Source: Linum tenue
Lineage: Eukaryota; Streptophyta; Magnoliopsida; Malpighiales; Linaceae
Length of the DNA stretch: 64,000 nucleotides
Assembly: GCA_946122785.1 (NCBI GenBank)
Contig: CAMGYJ010000002.1
Span: 10,290,339-10,354,338 of the forward strand
Direction of reading: 5' to 3'
The notes beneath the pieces are model-generated. The model ran no database searches. It had not been told where the DNA came from and worked only from the letters and a program-made list of their open reading frames with translations. The position numbers and the translations under genes are program-made. This document shows positions 21,661-32,299 of the stretch, one piece after another (the first letter of the stretch is position 1; each line of letters opens with the position of its first letter).

Positions 21661-21863
21661 CATCCACGTGGTGACGAAGGACGGCAGGTTCAGCCTCGGA
21701 TTCCCGTCCAGCATTAGCTCGTCGTTTATTATCTGGTACGACGCCTCCTTCGGGATCGATTGCCCCGCCATCTTGAACTGGGGGAGCGTGGTGCGACGTA
21801 CCGGGATGCGAAGGTGGAGTGCACTGACTCGTCCGTCTCCAGCTCGGCCTTCGACAGAGCCAT
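21661..21863 (-). pseudogene. Glutamate decarboxylase first-exon fragment, frameshifted
   Basis: The minus strand starts [20 protein letters not shown] then RYV, and after a frame change continues [20 protein letters not shown] and [19 protein letters not shown] to VTTWM. This is the highly conserved N-terminus of plant glutamate decarboxylase, the PLP enzyme that converts glutamate to GABA in the cytosol. The frame change fits loss of one C at the VRT position (GTCGCACC where GTCCGCACC is expected). The similarity stops at the TWM that lies near the end of exon 1 in plant genes; no donor site follows and no catalytic-domain exons were found. It is a captured or duplicated fragment, not a gene. 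Confidence 0.85.
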
Positions 21864-22859
21864 GATCGATCGTCCATCTCGAATCTCGTTGTCGCACCCT
21901 TCCTTCCCAGATCTGATTACTCCTTCACCTAGTTTTTCTATCGTTGATGGCGGAGAAGGCAATGGCCATCGGAGGTGGAAATCCGGAGTGGAGCAATGCT
22001 ATGAGTTGTGCGGAGGTGGGAGGCAAGGCGGCACAGCGAAAGGAAGGGGCGACGAGCGACAGGTCCCCCACGCCAATCTGGATCATCTCTGTAGCCTCGC
22101 GAATGGCATTTGGATGGCCGCCAGCGTAGCCTTCATACAGGGCATCTACGCCGACCAGGGAACGAAGTAGAAATCAGGCCTACAGCCTCTCCACCACGGA
22201 AGGAGGCGATTCTTTTCTAGATCCGACGATTCATCCAATCTCCGTCGTTTTCCAGCGCGATCGTATCCAAAGAGGCCCAGGTTCTTGTTGCGCCTGATAC
22301 AGATTGTTGCTCTCCCCGGTGGGGAGCAGATTCAATATGATAGAAAGGCAGTTCGGCTTGAGCAAGAACGCTGGCGGCGGCGGCGGAGTATCCAGCACGA
22401 GTAAGTTCAGCCGTCAATATCCCCATCGCCGCCGTTCATCGTGGATAAAATGAATCACAAGCTCCCTGCGGCTGGGCTGCGGATTAAATGTTCAGCTCGT
22501 GATGAAGAAAGGAGTGGAAGAATCTAGGCGGGAGGACGATCGACGAAGGGGTGGAAATTGAAAGGATTCACGAGATGTAGGCAATGCGGGAAGCGGGATT
22601 CAAAAAAGGAGGATTGATTGCACAGGAGGAGGCTGTTTGGACGGTTGGAAACTTTGGGAAGATTGCTGCTCTCCCCGGTGGAAGGCGGCAGAGGCGGTAC
22701 AGATCCATGAGATGAACGAAAGAAATTATGAGCTGCCGAGTGTTTTTGGGGGAATTAATGGGTTTCAGTAATGTGGGTGTGGCCGAGGCGGGGGTTAAAA
22801 AATAATTTATGTATTTTAGTGTTTTTGTATGAATTATTGTCTTTATGGTATGTATTTGG
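21864..22859. other. Sequence upstream of the GAD fragment, unidentified
   Basis: Purine-rich leader-like sequence reaches about 21940. From 21945 to 22170 both strands show open, GC-rich, coding-like frames (minus strand VGVDALYEGYAGGHPNAIRE; plus strand ending in a stop at 22168-22170) that I cannot assign. The rest to 22859 shows no supported gene. Several unrelated gene-like scraps side by side could mean fragment capture by a DNA element, but I found no terminal repeats. Confidence 0.35.
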
Positions 22860-23625
22860 AAGTTATTGGTATGCAATCCACAAGTATTTCATAAGCACAT
22901 TAGAACCCTTCAAATACAGAGCACAAACACGATAAATCAAAACCAAAAAAAGCATACTAAAAACCTCCTAATCCATATTACAAACCGCTTAAAACAAACC
23001 AGAAACATCGCAAAGCAAACCACAAATATATTAAAACAAACCCGAAACCTCGCAAAGCAAACCACAGAAGTTTCGAAAGCACACTAGAAACTTCTTAATG
23101 CAAACCAGAAACCTCTCTAATACAAACCACAAACACGGTAAAGCAAACCAAAAACGTCCTAATGCAGACCACAAATATATTAAAACAAACCAGAAACCTC
23201 GCAAAGCAAACCACAAAAGTTTCGAAAGCACACCATAAACTTCTTAATGCAAACCAGAAACCTCCTAATGCATACCACAAATCTCCTAAAACAAACCACA
23301 AACCTCACAAAGCAAACCACAACATTTGCGAAAGCACACCAGAAACCTCCTAATGCAAACCACAAACACAGTAAACCAAACCACAAAAAAGCAAACCATA
23401 AATGTCCCAATGCAGACCACAAATATATTAAAACAAACCAGAAACCTCACAATGCAAACCACAAAGTTTTTGAAAGCAAACTAGAAACTTCTCAATGCAA
23501 ACCACAAACACGATAAAGCAAACTAGAAACTTCTTAATGCAAACCACAAACACGATAAAGCAAACCACAAAAGGCATACAAAAATATAAGAAACCAAACC
23601 ATAAATCTCACAATGCAGACCATAA
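22860..23625. repeat. Minisatellite array of about 21-bp units
   Basis: Degenerate tandem units of the type GCAAACCACAAACCTCCTAAT run for about 760 bp. Higher-order blocks recur: the AAATATATTAAAACAAACCAGAAACCTC segment, in split form, appears near 23021, 23167 and 23421. Because the unit is a multiple of three, both strands stay open and yield repetitive Trp/Phe/Ala-rich or Lys/Gln/Thr-rich frames that are not genes. Confidence 0.85.
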
Positions 23626-23639
23626 CATCCAGTGGTCGT

Positions 23640-23872
23640 TGACCGGTCAACGAAACCCGTTGACCAAACTCCGATGACCGTCAGTGAGTAGATTCCGGCC
23701 CCGATGACTAGATTCCGACGACGGTGAGCATATTCCGACCACGGTGAGCATATTCCGGCGACGGTGGCATATTCCGATGACAAAAAAGCATGTTCCGGCG
23801 ACAAAAAGCATATTCCGGTGACCGGAGACCAGATTTCGACGACCGATGGCCGAATTCAGGCGACCAGAATTT
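23640..23872. repeat. Second minisatellite array, about 20-23-bp units
   Basis: Units of the type GCATATTCCGGCGACGGTGA, some with GATGACTAGATTCCGACGACG, follow the first array directly. Copies are imperfect. The two adjoining arrays and the AT-rich tail to about 24045 may belong to one larger non-coding element. Confidence 0.7.
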
Positions 23873-24045
23873 TGGGCCTATAATAAAAAAAATATATTTA
23901 TTTATTTATTTATATTTTTTATTATTATTTGAACATATTTTTCATAATGACAATCATACCCCTGCTTTGATTTACACTAGGTCAACTCAACTAATAAAAA
24001 GTCATCACATCCCTACCTTCTTATTGGTGAAAGACTAGTATTGTC

Positions 24046-24076
24046 ACTATAACAACACAAGGGGTGTTGTCATAGT
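24046..24076. repeat. Palindrome next to a hAT insertion
   Basis: ACTATAACAACAC and GTGTTGTCATAGT are reverse complements with one mismatch, separated by a few bases. The hAT element at 24083 begins a few bases after the right arm. Confidence 0.6.
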
Positions 24077-24082
24077 AACCGG

Positions 24083-24786
24083 TAGGGCTAGGCATGCGGG
24101 CGGATCATCCGCGGGTTTGGGCCGACCCACCCGCATTTGACCCGAATTTCGTTAAGTGGGTGGGTTTGTGGGTGGGTGACGGGTTGTGCTGGGAGCCATC
24201 CGCCGGGTGGTGGGTGGGTTGTGGGTGAGTGTGCGGGTGACCCACTCAACCCAACAGCAAAAAGATCAAAGTCGTTGGCGCTAGAGAGAGGAGAGTGGAG
24301 ACGTTAGATATAAACTCGGACTGCTCCTGGAGTTTGAACCTCAAAGCCAACCTTCCAAATAGAGATTCCCTCTTCTTCCCTTTACTTTTTCCTCTAATTC
24401 TTGTGCCTAGATCACCGCTCTTTCCTTTGTGGAATTATTTTCCTTAGTTCTTTGCACCTAATAATCGTCTCAATCCGTAGAAAACTCTTCCATAATAGAA
24501 TTTCTATCCAATTTAAAAACTAATTCCGCATTTTTCGCCTTATTTCAACTACTTGTTTCCCTCGATGATTATCTTCACCTATTATCATGTCAAGTTGACT
24601 CCTTTATATTATATACATTGTGATGTGGGTGAACCCACAAACCCACCCGCATCATCCACCATCCGCCCGACCCAACCCGAGACTAAATGTGGGTGGGTGG
24701 TGGGTTAAAAATTATTAATCCGTTTAAGCGCGGGTGGGTGCATTTTATGGTCAAAATCCACCCGACCCACCCAATGCCCACCCCTA
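24083..24786. mobile_element. hAT non-autonomous element, 704 bp
   Basis: The ends are TAGGGCTAGGCATGCGGG and, reversed, TAGGGGTGGGCATTGGG, followed by long subterminal runs of GGGTGGGT/ACCCACCC repeats, typical of plant hAT elements. Flanks are GTAACCGG (24075-24082) and GTAACCAG (24787-24794), an 8-bp target duplication with one change. No transposase is present. Confidence 0.8.
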
Positions 24787-25698
24787 GTAACCAGTCCCTG
24801 CCAAACTATAGCTCTGCTCTTTTCATTAACACAGCTTCCCCAATGCCAGGCCGGGCCCCATCATTCTATTTAGGCTGAGAGAATGGGATTGGGCCCCAGA
24901 AATAACAGCAGCCTCTTCAACGGGCTTGGGTTCTTTGCTTGTGACCAGGTCATCAGATCACAATGTCGCATCAGTAGGGATGGCAATGGGTCGGGTTGGG
25001 GGCGGATAGTGCATATCCGTTACCCTACCCAATGTAGTTCGGGTTTTACCCATACCCGTACCCACACGAGAAACGGGTAGAAAATCAAAACCATGCCCAT
25101 ACCCGTTCGGGTTTCGGGTATCCACGGTTATCCATGAGTAATAATTTCTCTTCATAATTCCAACCAATATGTTAACATTCACACGTATACTCACATTACG
25201 TAAGAGGAAAAGTACGACAATAATTCACAAGAATGACGAAAATTAATTAAACAACATTATTTAATGAAAATATTATATTTATATGCTAAATATAAAATAT
25301 TCTAGAGAAAAATAATGATTATTTCTAGACAAAATACATATGCATGTGTATAATCGGGCGGGTTCGGGTTGGATAGTGAGATAACCATGCCCACCCGTTA
25401 CCCGCAATATTCGGGTACGGGTAAAACCCGTACCCACGAAAAATGCTTCGGGTTCGGGTTTTGTGAACGGCTATTTGCCGCCAACCAAAAAAAAAAAAAA
25501 AAAATTTTGAATTCAAATTTTGAATTCAAAATTTGAATTCTCCCTTCCTTCCCTTTCCTATAAATTCGAATACCATAACATTTGACTCATTCCAACAAAA
25601 ACACTTTTGTCGATGAGCCCAGTGCCTCCGTCGCCGGCACCGTTCCTCCGTCGCCGGCCAACCTCCCGTCGTCCTCAATCGTCGGAAAACAAGTAAGT

Positions 25699-27858
25699 TT
25701 ACTTTTTCCGGCAATTTTTCCAGTTTTCCGGCAATTTTTCCAGTTTTCCGGCGAAAAACACGGTGGGCCGAAAAAAATTTGTGGCCGGAACGTGGCCGGG
25801 CCGAAAAAAAATTTCGGCCGGCGCGAGGCCCAGCCGAAAAATTCTCTCGTCGGATTCACCTCCACTCGATCGGGATCTGCCTCCACTCGATCGGGATCTG
25901 CCTCCACTCGATCGCCCCCTGCCTCCACTCGAACCAGGCCCAGTACTCCTCGAACGAGACCGCTCATAATATGAACGAATGCGACTGGTGCTTGTTCGAG
26001 GCCGTCCTCTCGGATTCTCATTCACTTCCGGTTCCCTCACATTGTCCTCTGCTGGGTGAAGCCCATAGAATAGGGCATCTCTTGCTTGTCTCACTACTTC
26101 AGGACCTCTTTCTTCCACCTCAACAGTAAGACGCCTAAAGTGTTCTCGTTGAAGCTCAATTTCATCATTGACTTGTTGTTGATGTGGGGGGTTTTTATAA
26201 TCCAAAGTCCGCCAAAATACATGCAACTCTTGATCATAGAATTGACGTACTTCTTCCTTAGCTTGAACAACCTGGCAAGCACACTTGAGCCCATGTGTCA
26301 TCTGAAAATGACACGCACAACGGTCCTTCAACTCCGCCGCCCCATCTAACATCAGTTTGATCGCCTCACAACTAACGACCCTCCTCAAAAACGATTTGCA
26401 CGGAGGCTCAATTGCCCTACTCAGATTGCGGTTAAGTGACTTGTGCAGCTCATTCACCACTTCTAGAAACTGATGTTCCATGTAGTTGTGGTTCTTCGCA
26501 AAACAAGTGTCAATCGCTCCTCTACCAGACACAAGGAAACTCTTGAATGAAGAGTGAGATGACTCAACTCTATTCGAGCTCGTGTTACCAAGATGAAACA
26601 CATGGTTCGTGTAGCACTTTGCCCACATTGTCTGACAAGGCAACCACTCACCTCGCACGTAGTCAACCATTTTTATGTTCTTCTGTGTCCAGACCCTCTC
26701 AAACTGATTAATCTTTTGAAGAAAACCCTCCTGAGTCCAACTCCATGCAGCTTTGTCGAAATATTTCTTCCATACCGCTTCTGCTACCTCTCTTCTTGAA
26801 ATTCCACCCAGTAATTGCTCAAACTTTTGCTTCACACAGTTGTTGACGTGCCATAAACATAGTAGGTGGACATTATGTGGGAGAGGGAAGACCAGGGGCA
26901 TAGAAGCAAGCAGACCACCTTCTTTGTCTGTCACAATGACATTCGGAACCGTATCACCGAGCAACCCTTTAATACATCGCAGCACCCACTCATATGTTTC
27001 CTTTGTTTCCTGCTTAATAATTGCACATGCAATGTTGAAATTCTTCTTGACTGGAGTAACCCCAATAATCTCAACCCATGGCCAGCCATACCTATTCGTC
27101 TTGTAGGTCGAGTCAATGATGATGACTTACGGCCATGCATGCAACATCTGAATGGACGTCGGGTGCGCAAAAAACAGATTAGTGAGCACATTATTAGAGT
27201 CCTTTTGCAAACAGATATGGTACCCACGTTGTTCAGCTCCATGAAGCGCAAACTGTATCGCATCCATTTCACCCATCTCATCCAATCTGTTCTTGTAATT
27301 TATGTTGTATATCTGTTTGATATCATGACTCACACCCCCTTCAGTATTGAGTGTCGTCTTCTGCTGATTTGGTCTCACCCCCGCCTTCCTCATTAATCTT
27401 AACCTCTCCTTTTCAGCCTCACTAAACTGTTTGTTGTGTCGGTGATGTTCTGGATACAACACCTTTTCATGGTTGTGAAACCCTCTATTAGCTCCGGTTT
27501 CACGACTTGTCACTCCCACTAGGACCCATGTGTTTGGACCATCCTTTTGCCATACTTCCTTAATACATATCTGAAACTGGCAACCAGTACCCTTCGAACT
27601 AATATTCCCACGCGTCTCCTTCGTAGGGTCTGGTTTATAAGACTTAACGATCCTACTGCTTCTGTCGCAATACATACAGAGGGCAGTAACAGGATGTAGT
27701 CCAGCAGTATTCGGTTTCCATGCTCCTCTAACAATAAAGAACCCACACTCTTGAGCGATTGCTTTTGCAGCTAACTCAGCTAAATCCACACTTGCATAAT
27801 GGATCCCATTCTCAAATTCTGCTGTGTAATCATGATCGGCCGGGAACCACTCTGACAT
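25699..27858 (-). pseudogene. MULE transposase with a single nonsense codon
   Basis: The frame starts at ATG 27858 (MSEWFPADHDYTAEFENG; a further ATG at 27885 is in frame) and would encode about 719 residues if not for TAA at 27127-27129. An N-terminal FAR1/WRKY-GCM1-like region (CMYCDRSSRIV, CQFQICIKEVW, FHNHEKV) precedes the MULE DDE domain: IIIDSTYKTNRYG directly after the stop, then VIVTDKEGGLLASM. LCLWHV and NRVESSHSSFKSFL follow, then a SWIM-type zinc motif (CACHFQMTHGLKCAC). The C-terminus is an Arg/Ser/Gly repeat tail. The stop stands where related transposases have Tyr before the first Asp, so TAC to TAA is likely. All else is in frame, so inactivation is recent, unless it is a sequencing error. 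Confidence 0.85.
25856..25930 (-). repeat. 21-bp tandem repeat inside the MULE transposase tail
   Basis: CTCCACTCGATCGGGATCTGC recurs three to four times on the plus strand and encodes the repeated GGRSRSS units at the C-terminus of the minus-strand transposase. Array-length change would keep the frame. Confidence 0.8.
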
Positions 27859-27899
27859 TTTTCCTACAATTACAATATAACACATCAATATTCTTGTGA

Positions 27900-28005
27900 A
27901 CCTAAACGCTAATTTCAACTCTTAACCGCTAAATTCAACTCCTAAACTCTAAATTCAACTCCTAAACGCTAAATTCAACTCCTAAACGCTAAATTCAACT
28001 CCTAA
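27900..28005. repeat. 21-bp tandem repeat upstream of the MULE transposase
   Basis: About five copies of CTAAATTCAACTCCTAAACG-type units lie between the transposase start and the palindrome. Confidence 0.8.
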
Positions 28006-28011
28006 AATCAA

Positions 28012-28325
28012 AATTTTCCGACGATTTGCAACGAATAGGGTGGGCCGAAAATTTCCGGCGGCCGAAACCTGGCCGGGCCGAAAACTTAAGGCGGCCGGAA
28101 CCTGGCCCGGCCGAAAATTTTCGGTGGCCGGAACCTGGCCGGGCCGAAAGAAAACGGTGGCAGGAGCCTGGACGGGCCGAAAATTTTTTTCGGCTCGGCC
28201 AGGCTCCGGCCACCGTTTTCCGACGGCCCGGCCAGGTTCCGGCCACCGAAAATTTTCGGCCCGGCCAGGTTTCGGCCGCCGGAAAATTTCGGCCCACCCT
28301 CTGTTCGTTGCAAATCGTCGGAAAA
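28012..28325. repeat. Large palindrome, about 150-bp arms, built of short repeats
   Basis: The left arm starts TTTTCCGACGATTTGCAACG and the right arm ends with CGTTGCAAATCGTCGGAAAA, its complement. Inside, each arm has several roughly 35-40-bp units containing GGCCGAAAATTTTCGG and GGCCGGAACCTGGCC, which are themselves near-palindromic. The centre is near 28186-28196. The arrangement could form a long hairpin in DNA or RNA. Confidence 0.85.
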
Positions 28326-28717
28326 ATTGTTCGAAACTAAAAAAAAATTGACGCACCTGCTTAGTGATGATTCATGGATGCGTGTCCGCAGTTTACGTCG
28401 AGGATGGGCTTTCCCGATGGTTTTCCGGCGAGCGTCGATTTTTTCTGATTCAATACGTTTTCTGAAACTTGAAAATGTTGTAGATTGTGAAATTTCTCAA
28501 CCAAAGATGTACATATATAATTTTTTTTTTTTTTTTAGTTGGCGGCAAATAGCAATTTGTTTGGCGGCAAATAGCAAGCCCCTGGATTTTACCCTACCCG
28601 ATTAGGTCGGATTCGGGTGGATATCCACGGTTACGGATATTTTTGCCATCCCTACGCATCAGGAAGAAAGTAAAAGGGAAGGAGTGATTCCCCCGACAAC
28701 ATGATTCTTCTGTGCCG

Positions 28718-28726
28718 TATAAGTAA
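28718..28726 (+). promoter_or_regulatory. Possible TATA box of lectin gene A
   Basis: TATAAGTAA lies about 130 bp before the ATG at 28849, at the same distance as the clear TATA box of gene B. It is only about 65 bp from the hAT end, so upstream regulatory DNA has been displaced by the 3.7-kb insertion. Confidence 0.35.
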
Positions 28727-28848
28727 ATGGAGAAGTAACACACAACAAATAAATTGCAGATCCCCTCTCACATTCCAAGAACACACAAGTACACAAACAT
28801 ATCCTCTGTGCCCAAAAAAAAAAAAAACAACACCAACAAACAAACATC

Positions 28849-31148
28849 ATGGCATTGCCATTGTACATGCTGCTCTTGTCAAAGTCGAACAAGAAGTACA
28901 TGACGTACGTCCACGAGGACGGTGATCACCATGGCTTCCTCCAGTTCTCCGGTGTAGACGTTGCCAGCCCTTACGCCAGGTTCGAGATCGAGCCCGCCAA
29001 AACGAAAAAGGCGTACGTCCACATTCGATGCTGCTACAACAACAGGTGTGTGTATTACATTGTTATTGGTAATTACGATCCTTACCCAAAAAAATAAAAA
29101 TAAGAAAAGTCGCGACGACATTATTTCGTCGCGAAATTTTCATTTGACTGCAAAATCTTAAATTTCATATAAAAAAAAGTTCAATACGATGCCAGCATCC
29201 CTCGATGAAATACTAATTTTTCCCAAACGGTCTGTAAGGTACCTGGTGCGGAAGTCGGAGCAAGACAGCGTCATCATGACTCGAGCCAAAGCCACGGACG
29301 AGGACGACTCGAAATGGTCATGCACCCTCTTCGAGCCCATCCTATTCCCCACCGCCGGCTCGAGCCACGACGACGGTCCCATCCTGCCCGGTTCGTCCAC
29401 GTGCAGCTCAACCAGCCCCTCCACCTCAACAACTCAGACAACCACTACAACAACAACAACTTCCTCTACGCAGCAGCAGCAGCAGCGAAAAATAAGTCCG
29501 AAGAACACGGCGGTACCAGCGCCGAGTTCGCGGTGGTGAACTGGGAGTCGCTGGTGATCCTGCCGCGCCACGTCACGTTCAACAACGCGAAAGACTACCT
29601 GAACGTGGATTATAACAAGCATCGCGATCTGCAGGCGCTGCGGTTCGGGTCGGACGATGTCGGCGACCCGGCGGTGGGTTACGAGGTTTTCGCCAACGTG
29701 GACGGGAGCGTGAGGGTGAAGTCGAGCATGGTGGGGAAGTTCTGGAAAGTGGACGGTGAGGGCGGGCTGGTTGAAGCTGTCGTCGATGAGAAGAAGAGTT
29801 TGGAGGAGAGGCTTTGCTGGTTCTGGCCGGTCAAGCTGGTCGAACCGAACGCGGTGGCGCTTCGCTGCGTCGGCAACGGGAAGTTCTGCGGGTTTAGTGA
29901 CGTTGGTGAACTTAAGAACTGTTTGGATGCCAAGCTCCGCAGCATCTCCGGCAAGACTCATCTTCGGGTATATATATTATTCGATCATGATCTTCATATC
30001 ACCTAACTAATTTGTACTCAACTTTTAAATAATATAGTTTTGTTCGAGTTTTCAAAGAAATGAATAAATTTGACTCGAAGTTTAGGTTGATCGTTAATAT
30101 TAAGGGTCAAACATTTCTTCAACAGATTTCTTTTAAAGTTTAAATTGATCATTAATATTGAAAATTATACATTTATTCTGTCTATAACTCAACATATTAA
30201 TGTTCTTTCTGGGCCATATTTGTGAATTTCTTTCAAAATTTTAGACAAAATTGTCTTATTTGCAAGTTTATAATAAAATCGTCTTTTGTGTCAAAGTTCA
30301 TCCCAAAAATAGAATACTATCTTTATGACTTGGAAGCCACGTCGCGCAGCCTTCCTCAGTATTATATTATACAAGGATTAAAATAACGTATCGTACCGAC
30401 GATTCGATCTGAAAAACCTCTTATCGGAACCAAAACCGGTAGGCGGTATTTAGCGGTATAATACGGTTGAACCATAATTAAACTATGATTTTAGCATAAA
30501 ATACCCTGTCGCTGACTTTTCCGATACAACCTCCGGTATGGTATTTCAATCCTCGATAGTATATGATGAGTGACGGGGTCAAACATGCTGAACCCAACTT
30601 TCGAATTAAAATTTAACCATTTCTTCCAACATTTGGACAAAACGGTCTTATTTAAAATTGTCATTTATCTAAAAGTCCATATAATATCTCTTATTTAATT
30701 AATTGGCTAACGTGAACATGCATGCATGGTAAGGTTGGGGAGCCGGTGATGTCGAGGAAGATATACAACGTGAACTTCAGGCTCCTGGACGCGCGCCAGG
30801 ATCTACAACGAAGCCATCATCTCGCCTCGGGGATGGTCTGCAACGCCACCGACACGGCCAACAGCGCGGCGGTGAAGCTGTCGTACGCGGAGGCGAAGAG
30901 CAGCACGTGGACCAAAGCCGTGTCGCTGACGGTCGGCGTGCGCTCGACGTTGGAGTCCGGGCAAGCTGGAGATCTCGGTGGACTTCTCCGGCTCCTACGA
31001 GTGGGGGGGAAACACTTGGGCAGACGTCGGAGGTGGACACGCTCTACGACGTGGCGATGCCGGGGAAGAGCCACGTGGCGGTCGGCGTGGTGGCGACGAG
31101 GGGAACCTGCGACGTGCCGTGCTATTGTGTACACATCGATAATACATG
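28849..31148 (+). pseudogene. Lectin gene A: amaranthin-type agglutinin plus aerolysin-like module, frameshifted
   Basis: Exons are 28849-29045, 29239-29967 and 30734-31148, with donors AACAACAG|GTGTGT and TTCGG|GTATAT and acceptors GTAAG|GTAC and GTAAG|GTTG. Exon 1 encodes the start of agglutinin domain 1 (GFLQFSGVDVASPYARFEI, HIRCCYNN). Exon 2 completes it (SKWSCTLFEP, FVHVQLNQPLHLNN, VVNWESLVILPRHVTF) and carries agglutinin domain 2 (NVDGSVRVKSSMVGKFWKVD). Exon 3 encodes an aerolysin-like region (SRKIYNVNFRLLDAR, AKSSTWTKAVSLTVGVRSTL, GTCDVP). Proteins of this type bind glycans and, in a few plants, are fused to a pore-forming-type domain. Frame breaks occur near 29388, near 30790-30825, near 30960 and near 31010. 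The frame stops soon after CDVP, earlier than in relatives. It cannot make the full protein as read. Confidence 0.85.
30372..30554. mobile_element. Small hAT-like MITE in intron 2 of gene A
   Basis: The ends CAAGGATTAAAATAACG and, reversed, CGAGGATTGAAATACC are inverted repeats; CGGTA-type subterminal motifs occur on both sides. A target duplication is uncertain (ATTATATA against ATAGTATA). No coding sequence. Confidence 0.5.
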
Positions 31149-31965
31149 AATAAAATCATATGTGTGAATCTTTTGTTAGTTTCATGGGAGTTACTATTCG
31201 TCTGTTCTAAAAAGATCTTTTTAAATAGGGTTTAGGACGATAAATTTAAAAATTTAGTGCGTCAAATAGAAATTCAGAGTTTCATTACTCATCTGTGTCA
31301 AATCTTCAGTTACGCGTGTTAGAGATAGGTTATGAATAATCTTATATTTTCTTGTCCTTCTAGTAGAGTCTTAGTATTTCCGTGTCCTTCTAGTATTAGA
31401 ATTATTGTGATTCTCTTACTTATTGTCAGTTCTTGTAATCTATCTCTAACAACGTGCGCCCCATAGATCCCCCGGCAATTACAAGGCAAAGATTGTATGT
31501 ACATACTGGTGATGGATCACACTGTAATCAACTCGGAAAAAACATAATAGAAACGTGTAGATTAAAGCCTTGGAGAGGTCTACTTATCTTGTGGATTAGT
31601 CTCGGTCATCGAGGAAACCATGCATGTAAAATCGTGTGTACTGTTCTTCTTCGTTTGTTTTGATTCAGTTCAATTCATCCAATATTTTTATTTTATGATG
31701 GTGTCGCCTTTTGGGTGTAGCTTATCTTGTGAAGAACCATGAATCGTATAAGATTTAATTTGAATATATATATATATTAACGACTCAATTTAGACACCGA
31801 AAGTGAATGACTGTTGATATGATCATACGATTTAACGAAAAAGATTTTATGCTCCTGCCCCGCGGTATTAATTCCTTTAACTAATGCACAAATATATAAC
31901 GTGTATGACGCATTTGTGCAAATTCCATCAAGTCGCATGCAAGAAAAGTATATTCTCAAAGCCGG
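31149..31965. other. Spacer between lectin genes A and B
   Basis: AT-rich sequence without a supported gene. It should contain the 3' region of gene A and the promoter region of gene B. A TA run is at 31766-31777. Confidence 0.5.
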
Positions 31966-31973
31966 TATAAATA
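31966..31973 (+). promoter_or_regulatory. TATA box of lectin gene B
   Basis: TATAAATA, a consensus plant TATA box, stands 112 bp before the first ATG at 32085, leaving a leader of about 80 bp that ends in a GATC/GA repeat. Confidence 0.65.
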
Positions 31974-32299
31974 GGGTTAACCCCATATATTGCGTTGGAC
32001 AGGGAAATCACATTAAGCCTAGCTAGCAGCTGGTGACCATTAATTAATTATTAACAGATCGATCGATCGAGAGAGAGAGAGAGTATGAAAATGGCGGCTG
32101 CCGCATTGCCGACAACAGTGGTTCTGAGGGCGGATTCGAGCAAGAAGTACTACTATACTTGCGCTACGTCCACCAAGGCGGCGACAAACACCAATGCATG
32201 GAGTCCTCCGGAAAGACGGTGCTGAGCCCATTCGCCAAGTTGGAACTCGAATGCGCTAAGGACGTCACCCCTGCCGCCCAACGGCTGTTCCACATACGC

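Larger units (their letters stand above)
25470..28575 (-). mobile_element. Mutator-like element with a near-complete transposase
   Basis: Terminal inverted repeats read GCTATTTGCCGCCAACC plus poly-A at the left and, reversed, GCTATTTGCCGCCAACT plus poly-A at the right. At the right the terminal GGCGGCAAATAGC motif is present twice (28541-28553 and 28563-28575). No matching target duplication was found, possibly because of the duplicated right end. It carries a Mutator-type transposase with one stop codon, a 21-bp tandem repeat and a large palindrome upstream of the coding region. Confidence 0.75.
24975..28654. mobile_element. hAT element split by a Mutator element
   Basis: The left end TAGGGATGGCAATGGGTCGGG and the right end, reversed, TAGGGATGGCAAAAATATCC carry GGTTCGGGT/ACCCGAACC subterminal repeats. 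The 8-bp target duplication CGCATCAG is perfect (24967-24974 and 28655-28662). Without the inner element it would be about 0.57 kb and has no coding capacity of its own. Its right end lies only about 200 bp upstream of the ATG of lectin gene A. Confidence 0.85.

Noticed and set aside
22860..23625. CRISPR-like array or repetitive protein genes
   Set aside because: Units are degenerate with no unique spacers, in a plant genome; open frames result from the 21-bp period.
24046..24076. Helitron 3' hairpin
   Set aside because: The palindrome is not followed by CTRR at the expected distance and no matching 5' end was found.
25582..25974. Plus-strand Ser/Arg/Pro-rich open frame
   Set aside because: Shadow of the 21-bp tandem repeat in the MULE transposase tail.
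27995..28351. Several Arg/Pro/Gly-rich open frames on both strands
   Set aside because: Produced by the repeat-built palindrome; both strands read alike.
29434..29961. 175-codon minus-strand open frame
   Set aside because: Antisense of lectin gene A exon 2, which has clear agglutinin similarity.
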